This document shows positions 1 through 7,831 of a stretch of 64,000 bases of DNA, piece after piece. The notes beneath the pieces were generated by a model. That model did not search any database. It worked only from the letters and a program-made list of their open reading frames with translations, and was not told where the DNA came from. The translations under genes and the position numbers were made by a program. This DNA comes from JAEZJZ01 sp050949055. Its GTDB lineage: Bacteria > Bacillota > UBA994 > UBA5500. The stretch lies in assembly GCA_050949055.1 (NCBI GenBank), contig JBMNFA010000001.1, positions 496,001-560,000 on the forward strand. Reading direction: 5' to 3'. The first letter of the stretch is position 1, and every line of letters starts with the position of its first letter.

Positions 1-675
1 GGCAAAGCCATATTGGGGATAAAGGCGGTCACACTCGGTCATCAAGCGGTCCCTGGTCACCTTGGCCACGATGGAGGCGGCTGCGATGCTAAAGCTGCGG
101 CTATCCCCTTTAACCACCGCTCGGCTGGGTAGTCGCCACGGAGGCAGCATGTTGCCGTCCACCAGGGCGTATTCCACGCCGTCGCCCAGGGCCTCCACTG
201 CCGACTGCATGGCCTGTTTGGTGGCCTGCAGGATGTTCACTTGGTCAATGGTCCGCTGCCCCACCGCTACCACGCTAACCGACTGGGCCTGTCGCAGGAT
301 CTGCTCAAACAGCTGCTCCCGCCGGGTGGGGGTGAGTTGCTTGGAGTCGTTGATGCCAGCAATATGTACTTCCTGCGGGAAGACCACCGCGGCCACCACC
401 ACCGGTCCAGCCAAAGGCCCTCGACCGGCTTCATCCACTCCGGCCACCAGACGGATGCCTTGACGCCACAGGGCTCTCTCTTCGGTCCACATTTGATCTA
501 GCCGTTCGCGCTCGCTGACCAGTGCAGCTTTGCGCCGCTCCCAACGCTGCACTGCCTGCCGCGCCCCTACCCTGATGTCCTGGCGCAGTTGGCGCAGATC
601 GGCAGCCCGCACCTCTTGCCCCCGCTCTTCCAGCCAGAGCACGATCTCGGCGATGGTCATCTGTTCAAATCTCAT
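1..675 (-). CDS. rnhB: Ribonuclease HII (3' end outside window)
   Basis: Removes RNA from RNA-DNA hybrids and misincorporated ribonucleotides. The minus-strand frame begins at ATG 675 (MRFEQMTIAEIV) and stays open to base 1, so about 225 residues are visible and the C-terminus is cut off. An N-terminal extension of about 70 residues, common in Firmicutes RNase HII, precedes the catalytic motif VDEAGRGPLAGPVVVAAV, whose Asp and Glu bind metal. NDSKQL and the downstream LVDGN motif follow. The start lies inside the last 11 bp of rbgA, so the two are probably translationally coupled. The call is secure; only the extent is partial. Confidence 0.93.
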   Translation of the reverse strand, partial: MRFEQMTIAEIVLWLEERGQEVRAADLRQLRQDIRVGARQAVQRWERRKAALVSERERLDQMWTEERALWRQGIRLVAGVDEAGRGPLAGPVVVAAVVFPQEVHIAGINDSKQLTPTRREQLFEQILRQAQSVSVVAVGQRTIDQVNILQATKQAMQSAVEALGDGVEYALVDGNMLPPWRLPSRAVVKGDSRSFSIAAASIVAKVTRDRLMTECDRLYPQYGFA

Positions 676-1534
676 GGTTCTCACTCACAATGGTTGGAGG
701 GGCATCCAGCGTCACCCTGCCCATTTTGCCGCTGCGGAACTCACTTAACACCAGCTCGGCAGCTCTGGTATGGTCCACCGAACCTCCAGCCACCAGACAG
801 CCCCTTCTCCGGCCCACCGCGCTAAGCAGCTCCAGGCCGGATAGCTGCAAATCATCCAAACGGAAACGAGTCAACAGATCAGGCTGGCTGGCCGCCAAAT
901 AGGACAACAGCCAGGTGGCCAGCTCCAGCTCGTCAAATCCGCCCTGGCCGACTGCCCCGGTGACTGCCAGCTTGCGGGCGCTGTCCTGGTCCTCCAACTT
1001 TGGCCACAACATTCCCGGCGTATCCAATAGCTCCAGCGAACGCGATAGACTGATCCACTGTTTGGCTCTGGTTACACCCGGCAGGGCACCAGTTTTGGCA
1101 GCGGACCGTCTGGCCAACGAGTTGATTAGGGAGGATTTCCCCACATTGGGGATGCCTACCACCATGCTTCTGGCTGGCCGCAGCGGCGCTCCGTTCTGTT
1201 TGTTGCGCGGAAGCTCTGGTGCGGCCAGTTGCTCCAGACAAGGAAGAATGTGCTTGGCTGGATTGCCGGCATGCACGTTCACGGCCATGGCCGCCATGCC
1301 CTGGCTCTGCAAGTGGCCCAACCAGGCCTTGGTAGCCGTAGCATCGGCCAAGTCGCTCTTGGTCAGGACAACCAGCCGCGGTTTCTTGCCGATCACCTGA
1401 TTGAGCAGCGGGTTGAAGCTGCTCTCAGGAATGCGCGCATCCCGAAGCTCCATCACCACGTCCACCAGTTTGATGTTCTCCTGCAACAGCTTCTTCGCCT
1501 TGGCCATATGCCCCGGAAACCATTGCACCGTCAC
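665..1534 (-). CDS. rbgA: Ribosome biogenesis GTPase RbgA (YlqF)
   Basis: Circularly permuted GTPase required for late assembly of the 50S subunit. In order: G4-like LTKSD, then the P-loop GIPNVGKSSLINSL, then DTPGMLWP (G3), then a C-terminal all-alpha domain. That order is diagnostic of the YlqF/YawG group. Three GTG codons cluster at the 5' end. The third (1534, MTVQWFPGHMAKA) lies 8 nt after AGGAGG and matches the family N-terminus, so it is preferred over GTG 1543. About 289 aa, normal size. It overlaps rnhB by 11 bp. Confidence 0.93.
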   Translation of the reverse strand: MTVQWFPGHMAKAKKLLQENIKLVDVVMELRDARIPESSFNPLLNQVIGKKPRLVVLTKSDLADATATKAWLGHLQSQGMAAMAVNVHAGNPAKHILPCLEQLAAPELPRNKQNGAPLRPARSMVVGIPNVGKSSLINSLARRSAAKTGALPGVTRAKQWISLSRSLELLDTPGMLWPKLEDQDSARKLAVTGAVGQGGFDELELATWLLSYLAASQPDLLTRFRLDDLQLSGLELLSAVGRRRGCLVAGGSVDHTRAAELVLSEFRSGKMGRVTLDAPPTIVSENHEI

Positions 1535-1638
1535 GGGCACCACCTCCTCTCACTCGCTTCATGTTGACTGCACCCTAGGCTCAGTCCAATTGACTGAGGA
1601 TGTCAAGCTAATCCCTCTATGAGCGCTTGCGGACCCCT

Positions 1639-2166
1639 CTAGCGTCCCAACAGGCGCCAGCCCTTGGGCGGCCAATAGACCAACCAAGCGTTACCTCGGA
1701 TGGCGTCCAACGACACCAACCCCACCGAGGCATCTCGACTGTCCTTGCTGAAATTGCGGTTGTCGCCCAGCACAAATACCGTCCCCGGCTCCACAGTCTG
1801 GGGCCCGTACTCGCCCAAGGTGGCCACCGTCAGGTACGGCTCATCCAGCGGTTGACCATTGACATACACCCGGCCGCCGCTGATCTGCACTTCATCTCCG
1901 GCCACACCGATCACCCGTTTGACAAAGTCCCGCCAAGGTTCCCGCGCGTAGCGGAAGACGACGATATCCCCCCGCTCGGGCTCGTCCCCCAGGCGCCGGC
2001 CAAGTTTGTAGACCAGCACCCGCTCTTGGTCATGCAAAGTGGGCAGCATGGAACTGCCGTCCACGATATAGTTGTCCACAACAAATGCGCGCAGGAGCAA
2101 CGCCAACACTACCGCCAGTGCCAGCGCTTTCAGCCACTCCCAAGCCTCCCGTTGCCACTTCTGCAT
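1639..2166 (-). CDS. lepB: Signal peptidase I
   Basis: Membrane-anchored Ser/Lys peptidase that removes Sec and Tat signal peptides outside the membrane. One N-terminal transmembrane helix (residues about 13-28) is followed by the box with catalytic Ser39 (DGSSMLPTL), catalytic Lys83 (FVKRVIGVAGD) and the conserved GDNR...SRDS-like box (GDNRNFSKDSRD, about 134-145). At 175 aa it is a typical short Gram-positive type I signal peptidase. It sits between rplS and rbgA as in other Firmicutes and is preceded by a purine-rich GAAGAGG ribosome site. Confidence 0.94.
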   Translation of the reverse strand: MQKWQREAWEWLKALALAVVLALLLRAFVVDNYIVDGSSMLPTLHDQERVLVYKLGRRLGDEPERGDIVVFRYAREPWRDFVKRVIGVAGDEVQISGGRVYVNGQPLDEPYLTVATLGEYGPQTVEPGTVFVLGDNRNFSKDSRDASVGLVSLDAIRGNAWLVYWPPKGWRLLGR

Positions 2167-2255
2167 CGTCCCTACCTCTTCCCCTGCGCTATCTGGTTGC
2201 CCGCGCGAGCAGTTCAGTTCTAATCTATCATGCTAAGTAGCAGAAGCCAAGATGA

Positions 2256-2280
2256 CAAAAAAGGGACCTTACGGCCCCTT
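2256..2280 (-). terminator. Intrinsic terminator of rplS
   Basis: On the minus strand AAGGGGCC-GTAA-GGTCCCTT (one G-T pair) is followed by a run of T. It lies 5 bp after the rplS stop codon and separates rplS from lepB. Confidence 0.7.
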
Positions 2281-2285
2281 CAGGC

Positions 2286-2633
2286 TTACCGGCGGCGGAT
2301 ATCTTCGATACGAGCAGCCTTACCGGTGAGATTGCGCAGGTAGTACAATTTGGCCCGGCGAACGCGACCGCGACGCATCACTTCGATTCTATCCAAACGC
2401 GGCGAATGTAACGGGAAGACGCGCTCCACGCCGACGCCATAGGATACACGCCGCACGGTGAACGTCTCGCGGATGCCACCTCCACGGCGGGCGATGACCA
2501 CGCCTTCAAAGATCTGAATGCGCTCGCGGTTTCCTTCAACCACCTTTACATGAACGCGCACAGTATCCCCTGCCTTAAAATCAGGGATATCCTGCCGCAG
2601 TTGAGACATTTCCAAGTTCTCCATAATGCTCAT
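2286..2633 (-). CDS. rplS: 50S ribosomal protein L19
   Basis: Ribosomal protein at the 30S-50S interface. The protein carries the L19 signature KVVEGNRERIQIFEGVV, then RRGGGIRETFTVR and the C-terminal RAKLYYLRNLTGKAARI. An in-frame ATG lies further upstream (2690). ATG 2633 is chosen because AGGAGG precedes it by 9 nt and it gives 115 aa, the normal length for the family. A TATAAT element sits just upstream, so rplS may have its own promoter inside the trmD-rplS gap. Confidence 0.95.
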   Translation of the reverse strand: MSIMENLEMSQLRQDIPDFKAGDTVRVHVKVVEGNRERIQIFEGVVIARRGGGIRETFTVRRVSYGVGVERVFPLHSPRLDRIEVMRRGRVRRAKLYYLRNLTGKAARIEDIRRR

Positions 2634-2660
2634 GTGCAATAACCTCCTTCCTGACAAGCA

Positions 2661-2669
2661 ATTATAACA
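2661..2669 (-). promoter_or_regulatory. Candidate extended -10 promoter of rplS
   Basis: The minus strand reads TGTTATAAT, a consensus extended -10. No good -35 hexamer is present at 16-18 bp. It lies 28-36 bp upstream of the rplS start. Confidence 0.5.
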
Positions 2670-2702
2670 TACCCTGCAAAGTAGACGCATAGCCTACCGG
2701 AG

Positions 2703-3431
2703 TTAATCAGAAAGTTGTAGACGCTTGAGGAAACGCCGATCCTCATCGGTCAGCTCGGCCTGTGACAGCAGATCCGGCCGTCGCTCCCAGGTGATGCGCA
2801 GCGACTGTTGACGCCTCCACTTGGCGATCTCCGCATGATGACCGGACAGCAGTACATCGGGCACCGTTTGTCCCATGAACTCTGGCGGCCGCGTATACTG
2901 AGGATACTCCAGCAGACCATGGCTGAAAGACTCATCCTGAGCAGATTGTTCTGAACCGAGCACCCCTGGCAACAGGCGCACCACCGCATCGACCAGCACG
3001 GCTGCCGCCAACTCCCCACCGGTGAGCACATAGTCACCGATGGAGATCTCCTCGTCCACCAGCAGATTCCGCACCCGCTGGTCGATCCCTTCATAATGGC
3101 CGCAGAGGACGATCAAACCGGGCAACTGCGCCAGCTGCTCCACTTTCTGCTGCGTCAGCTGTGAGCCTTGCGGTGCCATATAAACCACCGGCGCATCCGA
3201 TTGCGCTTTAGCCGCAGCGATGGCCCGCGCCAACGGCTCCGGTTTCATCACCATGCCTGCGCCGCCGCCGTAGGGGTAGTCGTCGACCACCCGATGCTTA
3301 TCGTAGGCGAAATCACGGATGTTCCAGGCGTTAATACTGACCAATTCCCTGTCCAGCGCCCGCTTAATAATGCTCTCGCCAAAAATGCTGTCAAACATGC
3401 CCGGGAACAGGGTCAGGATATCAATCCGCAT
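2703..3431 (-). CDS. trmD: tRNA (guanine-N1)-methyltransferase TrmD
   Basis: SPOUT methyltransferase making m1G37 in tRNA with S-adenosylmethionine. Visible motifs are DILTLFPGMF at the N-terminus, GGGAGMVMKPEP, YMAPQGS, the knot region LCGHYEGIDQRV and IGDYVLTGGELAA, and the C-terminal LSGHHAEIAKWRR. Three in-frame ATGs lie within 16 bases. ATG 3431 gives the family N-terminus MRIDILTLFPGMF, and GAGG lies 9 nt upstream. About 242 aa. It overlaps the end of rimM by 11 bp, the usual arrangement. Confidence 0.95.
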   Translation of the reverse strand: MRIDILTLFPGMFDSIFGESIIKRALDRELVSINAWNIRDFAYDKHRVVDDYPYGGGAGMVMKPEPLARAIAAAKAQSDAPVVYMAPQGSQLTQQKVEQLAQLPGLIVLCGHYEGIDQRVRNLLVDEEISIGDYVLTGGELAAAVLVDAVVRLLPGVLGSEQSAQDESFSHGLLEYPQYTRPPEFMGQTVPDVLLSGHHAEIAKWRRQQSLRITWERRPDLLSQAELTDEDRRFLKRLQLSD

Positions 3432-3960
3432 CGGGCTCATCCTCATCCGCTAGGTCAAACAGTCCGGGCAGAGGCTCGATCACCATGCGTCGCTCGTTCA
3501 GGTTGATGGACTTGACCACCTGCTTGATGGCTGGAACCAGCAACTCCTGTTGCTCGGGGCTTTGGACCACATAGACATCGTTGGCCCCTGGCTGCAGCAC
3601 ATCCACCACCGCTCCCAGGCGTTCCCCTGATACCGTGTAGACATCCAGGCCAATCAGCTCAAAGATGTAGTAACTGCCTTCCGGCAACGGCAACACCTGA
3701 TGCTTGGATATCTGCAGTTCGCCGCCCACCAAAGCAGCCGCCTGTTCGCGGGTGTCCACACCGGATAGCTTCAGCAGCCAATCGGCCTGCTGCCAGGCAG
3801 CCTTCACCACCTGATAAGGCTGGCGCATGTTCCCCTTTTGGATGAAGACGGTCATCCGGGGCAAGGTATCCAGACGATCAGGATGATCGCTTTCTGGCGA
3901 CACCTTCACTTCCCCCTGTAAGCCTCGTGTGCCTTTGATTCTGCCAATGGTCACAAACAT
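3421..3960 (-). CDS. rimM: 16S rRNA processing protein RimM
   Basis: Assembly factor for the 30S head that binds ribosomal protein S19. The N-terminal RimM barrel begins MFVTIGRIKGTRGLQGEVKV. The C-terminal PRC-barrel-like half holds IGLDVYTVSGERLG and DVYVVQ, ending with LLVPAIKQVVKSIN. 179 aa, normal. GGGGAACTGCAG precedes the ATG. It is coupled to trmD by an 11-bp overlap. Confidence 0.94.
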   Translation of the reverse strand: MFVTIGRIKGTRGLQGEVKVSPESDHPDRLDTLPRMTVFIQKGNMRQPYQVVKAAWQQADWLLKLSGVDTREQAAALVGGELQISKHQVLPLPEGSYYIFELIGLDVYTVSGERLGAVVDVLQPGANDVYVVQSPEQQELLVPAIKQVVKSINLNERRMVIEPLPGLFDLADEDEPDAD

Positions 3961-4031
3961 CTGCAGTTCCCCTTTTGAGCACTAGTGAATCCACCTTACG
4001 AAGCACATAGGTGAGCCTTGATACTCCATCA

Positions 4032-4448
4032 TTAGCTACCCAAACTCTGCCGGATTTCCACCACCACGTCATCCTTGATCACGATCTCAGCTGCCTGCAC
4101 CTCGGACCAGCGTTGTCCCACAGCCACCGTCCAGATCCCTTGGGCGGTGCTGTGTACCACTTCCTGGCCCGGCTGCAGCGCCTCAACCACAGCTAGCTTC
4201 TGCAGCAGTTCCTGCTTGGCTGCCTGACCTTCCTGCCGTTTCGCCTCCAGCTGACGTTTGGCTTCCGGCAGGCGTTCCGGGTGCTTGCGCTCCAGATCCA
4301 ACAGCATTCGCTTACCCTGAAACTCCAGATGCTGCAGACGCCTTTCCGCCTGCTCAATAGCCGTGCTGAGCTCTGCCTGCAGCTGCGACTTGAGTGGCTC
4401 AGTGACAATCGCTTTCACGGTTACCGGCCGGAGAATGGTCAATGCCAT
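4032..4448 (-). CDS. ylqD: YlqD family protein
   Basis: Conserved Firmicutes protein of unknown biochemical role encoded between khpA and rimM. 138 aa. A short beta-rich N-terminus (LTILRPVTVKAIVTE) is followed by a charged helical stretch predicted to form a coiled coil (residues about 18-85, rich in E, K, Q and R). A C-terminal domain includes GQEV...GQRWSEVQAAEIVIKDD. The start at 4448 follows GAGGAGGTGGTGAG. The gene name follows the B. subtilis homologue by position and pattern. Confidence 0.85.
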   Translation of the reverse strand: MALTILRPVTVKAIVTEPLKSQLQAELSTAIEQAERRLQHLEFQGKRMLLDLERKHPERLPEAKRQLEAKRQEGQAAKQELLQKLAVVEALQPGQEVVHSTAQGIWTVAVGQRWSEVQAAEIVIKDDVVVEIRQSLGS

Positions 4449-4481
4449 CTCACCACCTCCTCAGCTTGGGTAGCTCGCCTG

Positions 4482-4712
4482 CTAGGACAGAATGTCCACC
4501 GTCACCCGGCGGGGATCGTGGCTGGAAGCCGCCTTGACCAGCGAGCGAATCGCTTGTGCAATGCGACCCTGCCTGCCGATTACCTTGCCGATATCCTCGT
4601 CAGCAACCTTCACCTGCAGCACCAGGCCACGCTCGTTTTCCACCTCGGTCACTTCCACTTGTTCAGGGTGATCCACCAGGGCTTGAGCAATATAAGTGAC
4701 GAGTTCGCGCAT
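4482..4712 (-). CDS. khpA: KH-domain RNA-binding protein KhpA
   Basis: Small RNA-binding protein (76 aa). A single type II KH fold carries the GxxG loop in DIGKVIGRQGRIAQAIR. In other Firmicutes KhpA pairs with KhpB (Jag/EloR) and affects cell elongation and division. The call rests on the KH motif, the size and the conserved position between rpsP and ylqD. GGGAGG lies upstream of the ATG. Confidence 0.92.
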   Translation of the reverse strand: MRELVTYIAQALVDHPEQVEVTEVENERGLVLQVKVADEDIGKVIGRQGRIAQAIRSLVKAASSHDPRRVTVDILS

Positions 4713-4729
4713 GTGTTAACCTCCCAACT

Positions 4730-4981
4730 CTATTCGCGGTTAATCACTCCGGCTTGCTGAAACAGACGACGAACGGTGTCAGACAGCTGCACTCCCTTGG
4801 AGACCCAAGCGGTCGCCTTTTCTTTGTCAATCTCCACTGTAGACGGGTTGGTGGTGGGATTGTAATAACCGATCTCCTCGATGAACCGACCATCCCGTGG
4901 GTAGCGAGAGTCTGCGACCACGATTCTATAAAAAGGAGCCTTCTTAGCGCCCATCCTTCTGAGTCGAATCTTGGTTGCCAT
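4730..4981 (-). CDS. rpsP: 30S ribosomal protein S16
   Basis: Ribosomal protein of the 30S body. The N-terminus MATKIRLRRMGAKKAPFYRIVVADSR matches the S16 signature, followed by the GRFIEEIGYYNP region. 83 aa is normal for Gram-positive S16. AGGAGGTGATAGTGC precedes the ATG at 4981. It sits between ffh and khpA as in many Firmicutes, probably in the ylxM-ffh transcript. Confidence 0.97.
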   Translation of the reverse strand: MATKIRLRRMGAKKAPFYRIVVADSRYPRDGRFIEEIGYYNPTTNPSTVEIDKEKATAWVSKGVQLSDTVRRLFQQAGVINRE

Positions 4982-5018
4982 GCACTATCACCTCCTTTCA
5001 GGTTGACTGTGAGCATCC

Positions 5019-6359
5019 CTAAAACGGGAAGGGCAACTTGCCCCTTCTCTTCCCGCCTTTTTCACCAAATTGCCGCATCATCCTGCGGGTCTGTTCGAAC
5101 TGCTTCAGCAGACGGTTCACCGTCTGTACCGTGGTGCCGCTGCCCAAAGCGATGCGCCGGCGCCGACTGCCATCGATGATCTCCGGCCGCCGCCGTTCTT
5201 CCGGTGTCATGGAGAAGATCACCGCTTCGATCTGCTTCAACTGCTTCTCATCGGGCTGCAAGTCCTTAAAGTGTTTGGACTGAGACAGGCCAGGAATCAT
5301 GCCCATCAGCTGATCCAGCGGTCCCATGTTGCGCATCTGCTGCAGCTGCTCCAGGAAATCCTCCAACGTGAACTGCGCCGTGCGCAGTTTTTGGCTCAGC
5401 TCCTGGGCTTTCTTCTCATCGTAAGCCGCTTGTGCCTTTTCAATCAGGGACAGCATGTCCCCCATGCCCAGGATGCGGGAAGCCATGCGGTCCGGATGGA
5501 ATACCTCCAGAGCGTCCATTTTCTCACCCACGGCCGCAAACTTGATCGGTTTGCCGGTGACCGCCTTCACCGAAAGGGCTGCCCCGCCCCGGGTATCCCC
5601 GTCCAGTTTGGTCATGATCAACCCATCCACACCCAGCTGTTGGTTGAACGCTTCAGCCACCGTAACCGCGTCCTGCCCGGTCATCGCGTCCACTACCAAC
5701 AGCACCTCCTGGGGATTCAGCTCAGCTTTGATCTCTGTCAGCTCGCGCATCAGTTCTTCATCGATATGCAGACGGCCAGCCGTGTCAATGATCACGATAT
5801 CCCGGCTGTCTCGCTGGGCCTGGGCCAAGCCGCCGCTGGCGATGCGCACCGGGCTGACCTGATTGCCCAAGCTGAACACCGGCACCTCCACCTGCTTGCC
5901 CACCACCTGCAGCTGGTCGATCGCCGCCGGCCGATAGATATCGGCTGCCACCAAGAGCGGCCGCCGCCCGTTCTTTTTCAAATGGAGCGCCAATTTGCCA
6001 GCTGTCGTAGTCTTACCCGCTCCCTGCAATCCCACCAGCATAATGATCGTGGGTGGCTTGCTGGCCAAAGTGAGACGGTTGGTGGTGCCGCCCAGGAGCT
6101 GGATCAACTCTTCATGCACGATCTTGATCATCTGCTGCCCGGGGCTGAGACTTTCCAACACCTCGGCGCCGACAGCTCGCTCCTTCACCTTAGAGACGAA
6201 ATCTCTCACCACCCGATAGTTGACATCGGCCTCCAGAAGGGCTAGTCTCACCTCGCGCAGCGCCTCGTTGACATCTTTCTCGCTCAGCTTGCCCTTACCA
6301 CGCAGACGCTTAAAAGTGTCCTGCAGCTTCTCCGCCAATCCGGAAAAGATCAAACTCAT
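5019..6359 (-). CDS. ffh: Signal recognition particle protein Ffh
   Basis: SRP54 GTPase that binds signal sequences with SRP RNA and docks on FtsY. Domains in order: N domain (MSLIFSGLAEKLQDTF), G domain with P-loop GLQGAGKTTTAGKLA and DTAGRLHID, TKLDGD, and the Met-rich M domain (MGMIPGLSQ, then GSGTTVQTVNRLLKQFEQ). About 446 aa. The frame is open further upstream, but ATG 6359 gives the family N-terminus, follows GGGAGGGGA and lies 8 bp after ylxM. The C-terminal tail is short and basic (GGKRRGKLPFPF). Confidence 0.97.
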   Translation of the reverse strand: MSLIFSGLAEKLQDTFKRLRGKGKLSEKDVNEALREVRLALLEADVNYRVVRDFVSKVKERAVGAEVLESLSPGQQMIKIVHEELIQLLGGTTNRLTLASKPPTIIMLVGLQGAGKTTTAGKLALHLKKNGRRPLLVAADIYRPAAIDQLQVVGKQVEVPVFSLGNQVSPVRIASGGLAQAQRDSRDIVIIDTAGRLHIDEELMRELTEIKAELNPQEVLLVVDAMTGQDAVTVAEAFNQQLGVDGLIMTKLDGDTRGGAALSVKAVTGKPIKFAAVGEKMDALEVFHPDRMASRILGMGDMLSLIEKAQAAYDEKKAQELSQKLRTAQFTLEDFLEQLQQMRNMGPLDQLMGMIPGLSQSKHFKDLQPDEKQLKQIEAVIFSMTPEERRRPEIIDGSRRRRIALGSGTTVQTVNRLLKQFEQTRRMMRQFGEKGGKRRGKLPFPF

Positions 6360-6367
6360 TCCCCTCC

Positions 6368-6703
6368 CTACTGGGTCAACTCTCCAAGCAGCGCAAACAC
6401 CTGCTGCCAACGCTGCTCCTGTTCGTCAGCCAATGCCTCCAGCAGCTGGCGCAATTCCTTGATTTTGGTTTGCTGGTCCGACCACCGTTCCACCAAACCC
6501 AGACGAAGTTCATACTGTTCCAGTGCTTCTTCTGAGCGCTTCAGCAAATCGTGTACAGCCTGCCTGCTCACACTGAGTTCAGCCGCAATCTCGGACAGGG
6601 ACAGATCTAGCTGATAATACAGCTCCACCGCCTGCCGTTGTCTCTTGGTGAGCATCTGGCCGTAAAAATCGTAAAGCAGATTGATGAAAACAAACCGCTC
6701 CAT
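6368..6703 (-). CDS. ylxM: YlxM/p13-like DNA-binding protein
   Basis: Small helix-turn-helix protein (about 111 aa) nearly always encoded just before ffh and thought to affect SRP function. The HTH lies around residues 24-55 (YYQLDLSLSEIAAELSVSRQ), followed by a helical tail. Three ATGs lie close together. ATG 6703 (MERFVFINLLYDFYGQ) is chosen because AGG lies 9 nt before it, whereas the first ATG overlaps that site. A near-consensus promoter lies upstream, so this is probably the first gene of the ffh operon. Confidence 0.88.
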   Translation of the reverse strand: MERFVFINLLYDFYGQMLTKRQRQAVELYYQLDLSLSEIAAELSVSRQAVHDLLKRSEEALEQYELRLGLVERWSDQQTKIKELRQLLEALADEQEQRWQQVFALLGELTQ

Positions 6704-6736
6704 CAGCATCATCCTGTTAAGTGAATTGCCTTGACA

Positions 6737-6765
6737 ATACTAACAAATGCACAGGCGACTGTCAA
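6737..6765 (-). promoter_or_regulatory. SigA-type promoter of ylxM-ffh
   Basis: Minus strand TTGACA (6765-6760), 17-bp spacer, TAGTAT (6742-6737). It stands about 34 bp before the ylxM start, with one of the best hexamer pairs in the window. Confidence 0.8.
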
Positions 6766-6792
6766 GCACAGCGGCTTGACAAGGCGAAGGTG

Positions 6793-6835
6793 AGAGAATG
6801 CAAAAACGGGGACTGTCCCCGTTTTTGCATTCTCT
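6793..6835. repeat. Perfect 21-bp inverted repeat, possible ftsY terminator
   Basis: Two 21-bp arms (AGAGAATGCAAAAACGGGGAC and its exact complement) flank a single base. It abuts the ftsY stop codon at 6836. It can act as a hairpin terminator, but perfect arms and the GGGGAC core resemble the dispersed palindromes at 54.0 and 57.1 kb. Confidence 0.75.
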
Positions 6836-7747
6836 TTAATTGCGGTCAAACAGTGCCTGAACGAATTCATGGGGATTGAAGTCCCTCAGGTCATCCATAC
6901 CCTCGCCCACGCCGATGAATTTCACCGGTAGCTGTTGTTCGCTGGCAATGGCAAAGATGATTCCGCCTTTGGCGGTGCCGTCCATCTTGGTCAGCACCAG
7001 GCCGGTGAGGGGTACACTTTGACCGAACTGCTTGGCCTGCACCACCGCGTTTTGACCGGTGGTGGCGTCGATCACCAGCAGCACTTCGTGAGGTGCACCG
7101 GGGCACTCCCGGCCGACCACCCGACCGATCTTGGCCAGTTCGTTCATCAGGTTGCTCTTCGTGTGCAGCCGGCCGGCGGTATCCACTATCAGCAGGTCCA
7201 TCTTGCGGGCCTTCGCCGACTGAATGGCGTCGAAGACTACGGCGGCCGGATCCGCCCCTTCCCCATGGCGCAACACCGGCACTCCCACGCGCTGCCCCCA
7301 GATTTCCAGCTGTTCAGCGGCGGCCGCCCGGAATGTGTCGGCGGCGGCCAGCATCACCTTCAGCCCCTGCTGGTGATAGCGCTGGGCCAGTTTGGCGATG
7401 GTGGTGGTCTTGCCGACGCCATTGACGCCGACCATCACCACCACGTTCAGCCGTCCCGGCTGGATGTCCATCGCCGCTGGTTCGCCCAGCTGCTGCTCCA
7501 ATTGTTCCCGCAGCAGTTCGTTGAGGGCATCAGCGTCGCGCAGCCGCTGTCGCTTGGCCTCCCTGCGCAGATTATCCACCAGCTCCATGGCAGTATGCAC
7601 GCCCAAGTCGCTGGTGATCAACAGCTCCTCCAGCTCGTCGAACAGATCGTCGTCGATCTGCCGCCGGTGGAACAACTGCTCAACCTTCTCCACAAACCCT
7701 TGCCTGGTCTTCTTCAAGCCCTGCTTCAGCTTGTCTAACAATCCCAT
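6836..7747 (-). CDS. ftsY: SRP receptor GTPase FtsY
   Basis: Membrane-associated receptor that pairs with Ffh for cotranslational targeting. 303 aa in the short Gram-positive form: the N domain begins MGLLDKLKQGLKKTRQGFVEKVE, then the NG GTPase with P-loop VGVNGVGKTTTIAKLA, DTFRAAAAEQL, DTAGRLHTK, TKMDGTAKGG and the C-terminal IGVGEGMDDLRDF. No long acidic A domain is present. AGGAGG lies 9 nt before the ATG. It lies between smc and ylxM. Confidence 0.96.
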   Translation of the reverse strand: MGLLDKLKQGLKKTRQGFVEKVEQLFHRRQIDDDLFDELEELLITSDLGVHTAMELVDNLRREAKRQRLRDADALNELLREQLEQQLGEPAAMDIQPGRLNVVVMVGVNGVGKTTTIAKLAQRYHQQGLKVMLAAADTFRAAAAEQLEIWGQRVGVPVLRHGEGADPAAVVFDAIQSAKARKMDLLIVDTAGRLHTKSNLMNELAKIGRVVGRECPGAPHEVLLVIDATTGQNAVVQAKQFGQSVPLTGLVLTKMDGTAKGGIIFAIASEQQLPVKFIGVGEGMDDLRDFNPHEFVQALFDRN

Positions 7748-7831
7748 CAGTGGCCGCCTCCTTCAACAACGTCGTTTACACTTGCGATCCAAATGACCTA
7801 ACGGTCGCAGCTCTCGATCACTAAGTATAGT

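Noticed and set aside
1580..1598. Inverted repeat CTCAGTC-CAATT-GACTGAG between lepB and rbgA
   Set aside because: Short arms, no T run and no promoter with a matching -10. Not enough to call an operator or terminator.
5070..6245. Plus-strand open frame of 391 codons
   Set aside because: Antisense to ffh; low-complexity His/Gln/Leu composition typical of a shadow frame.
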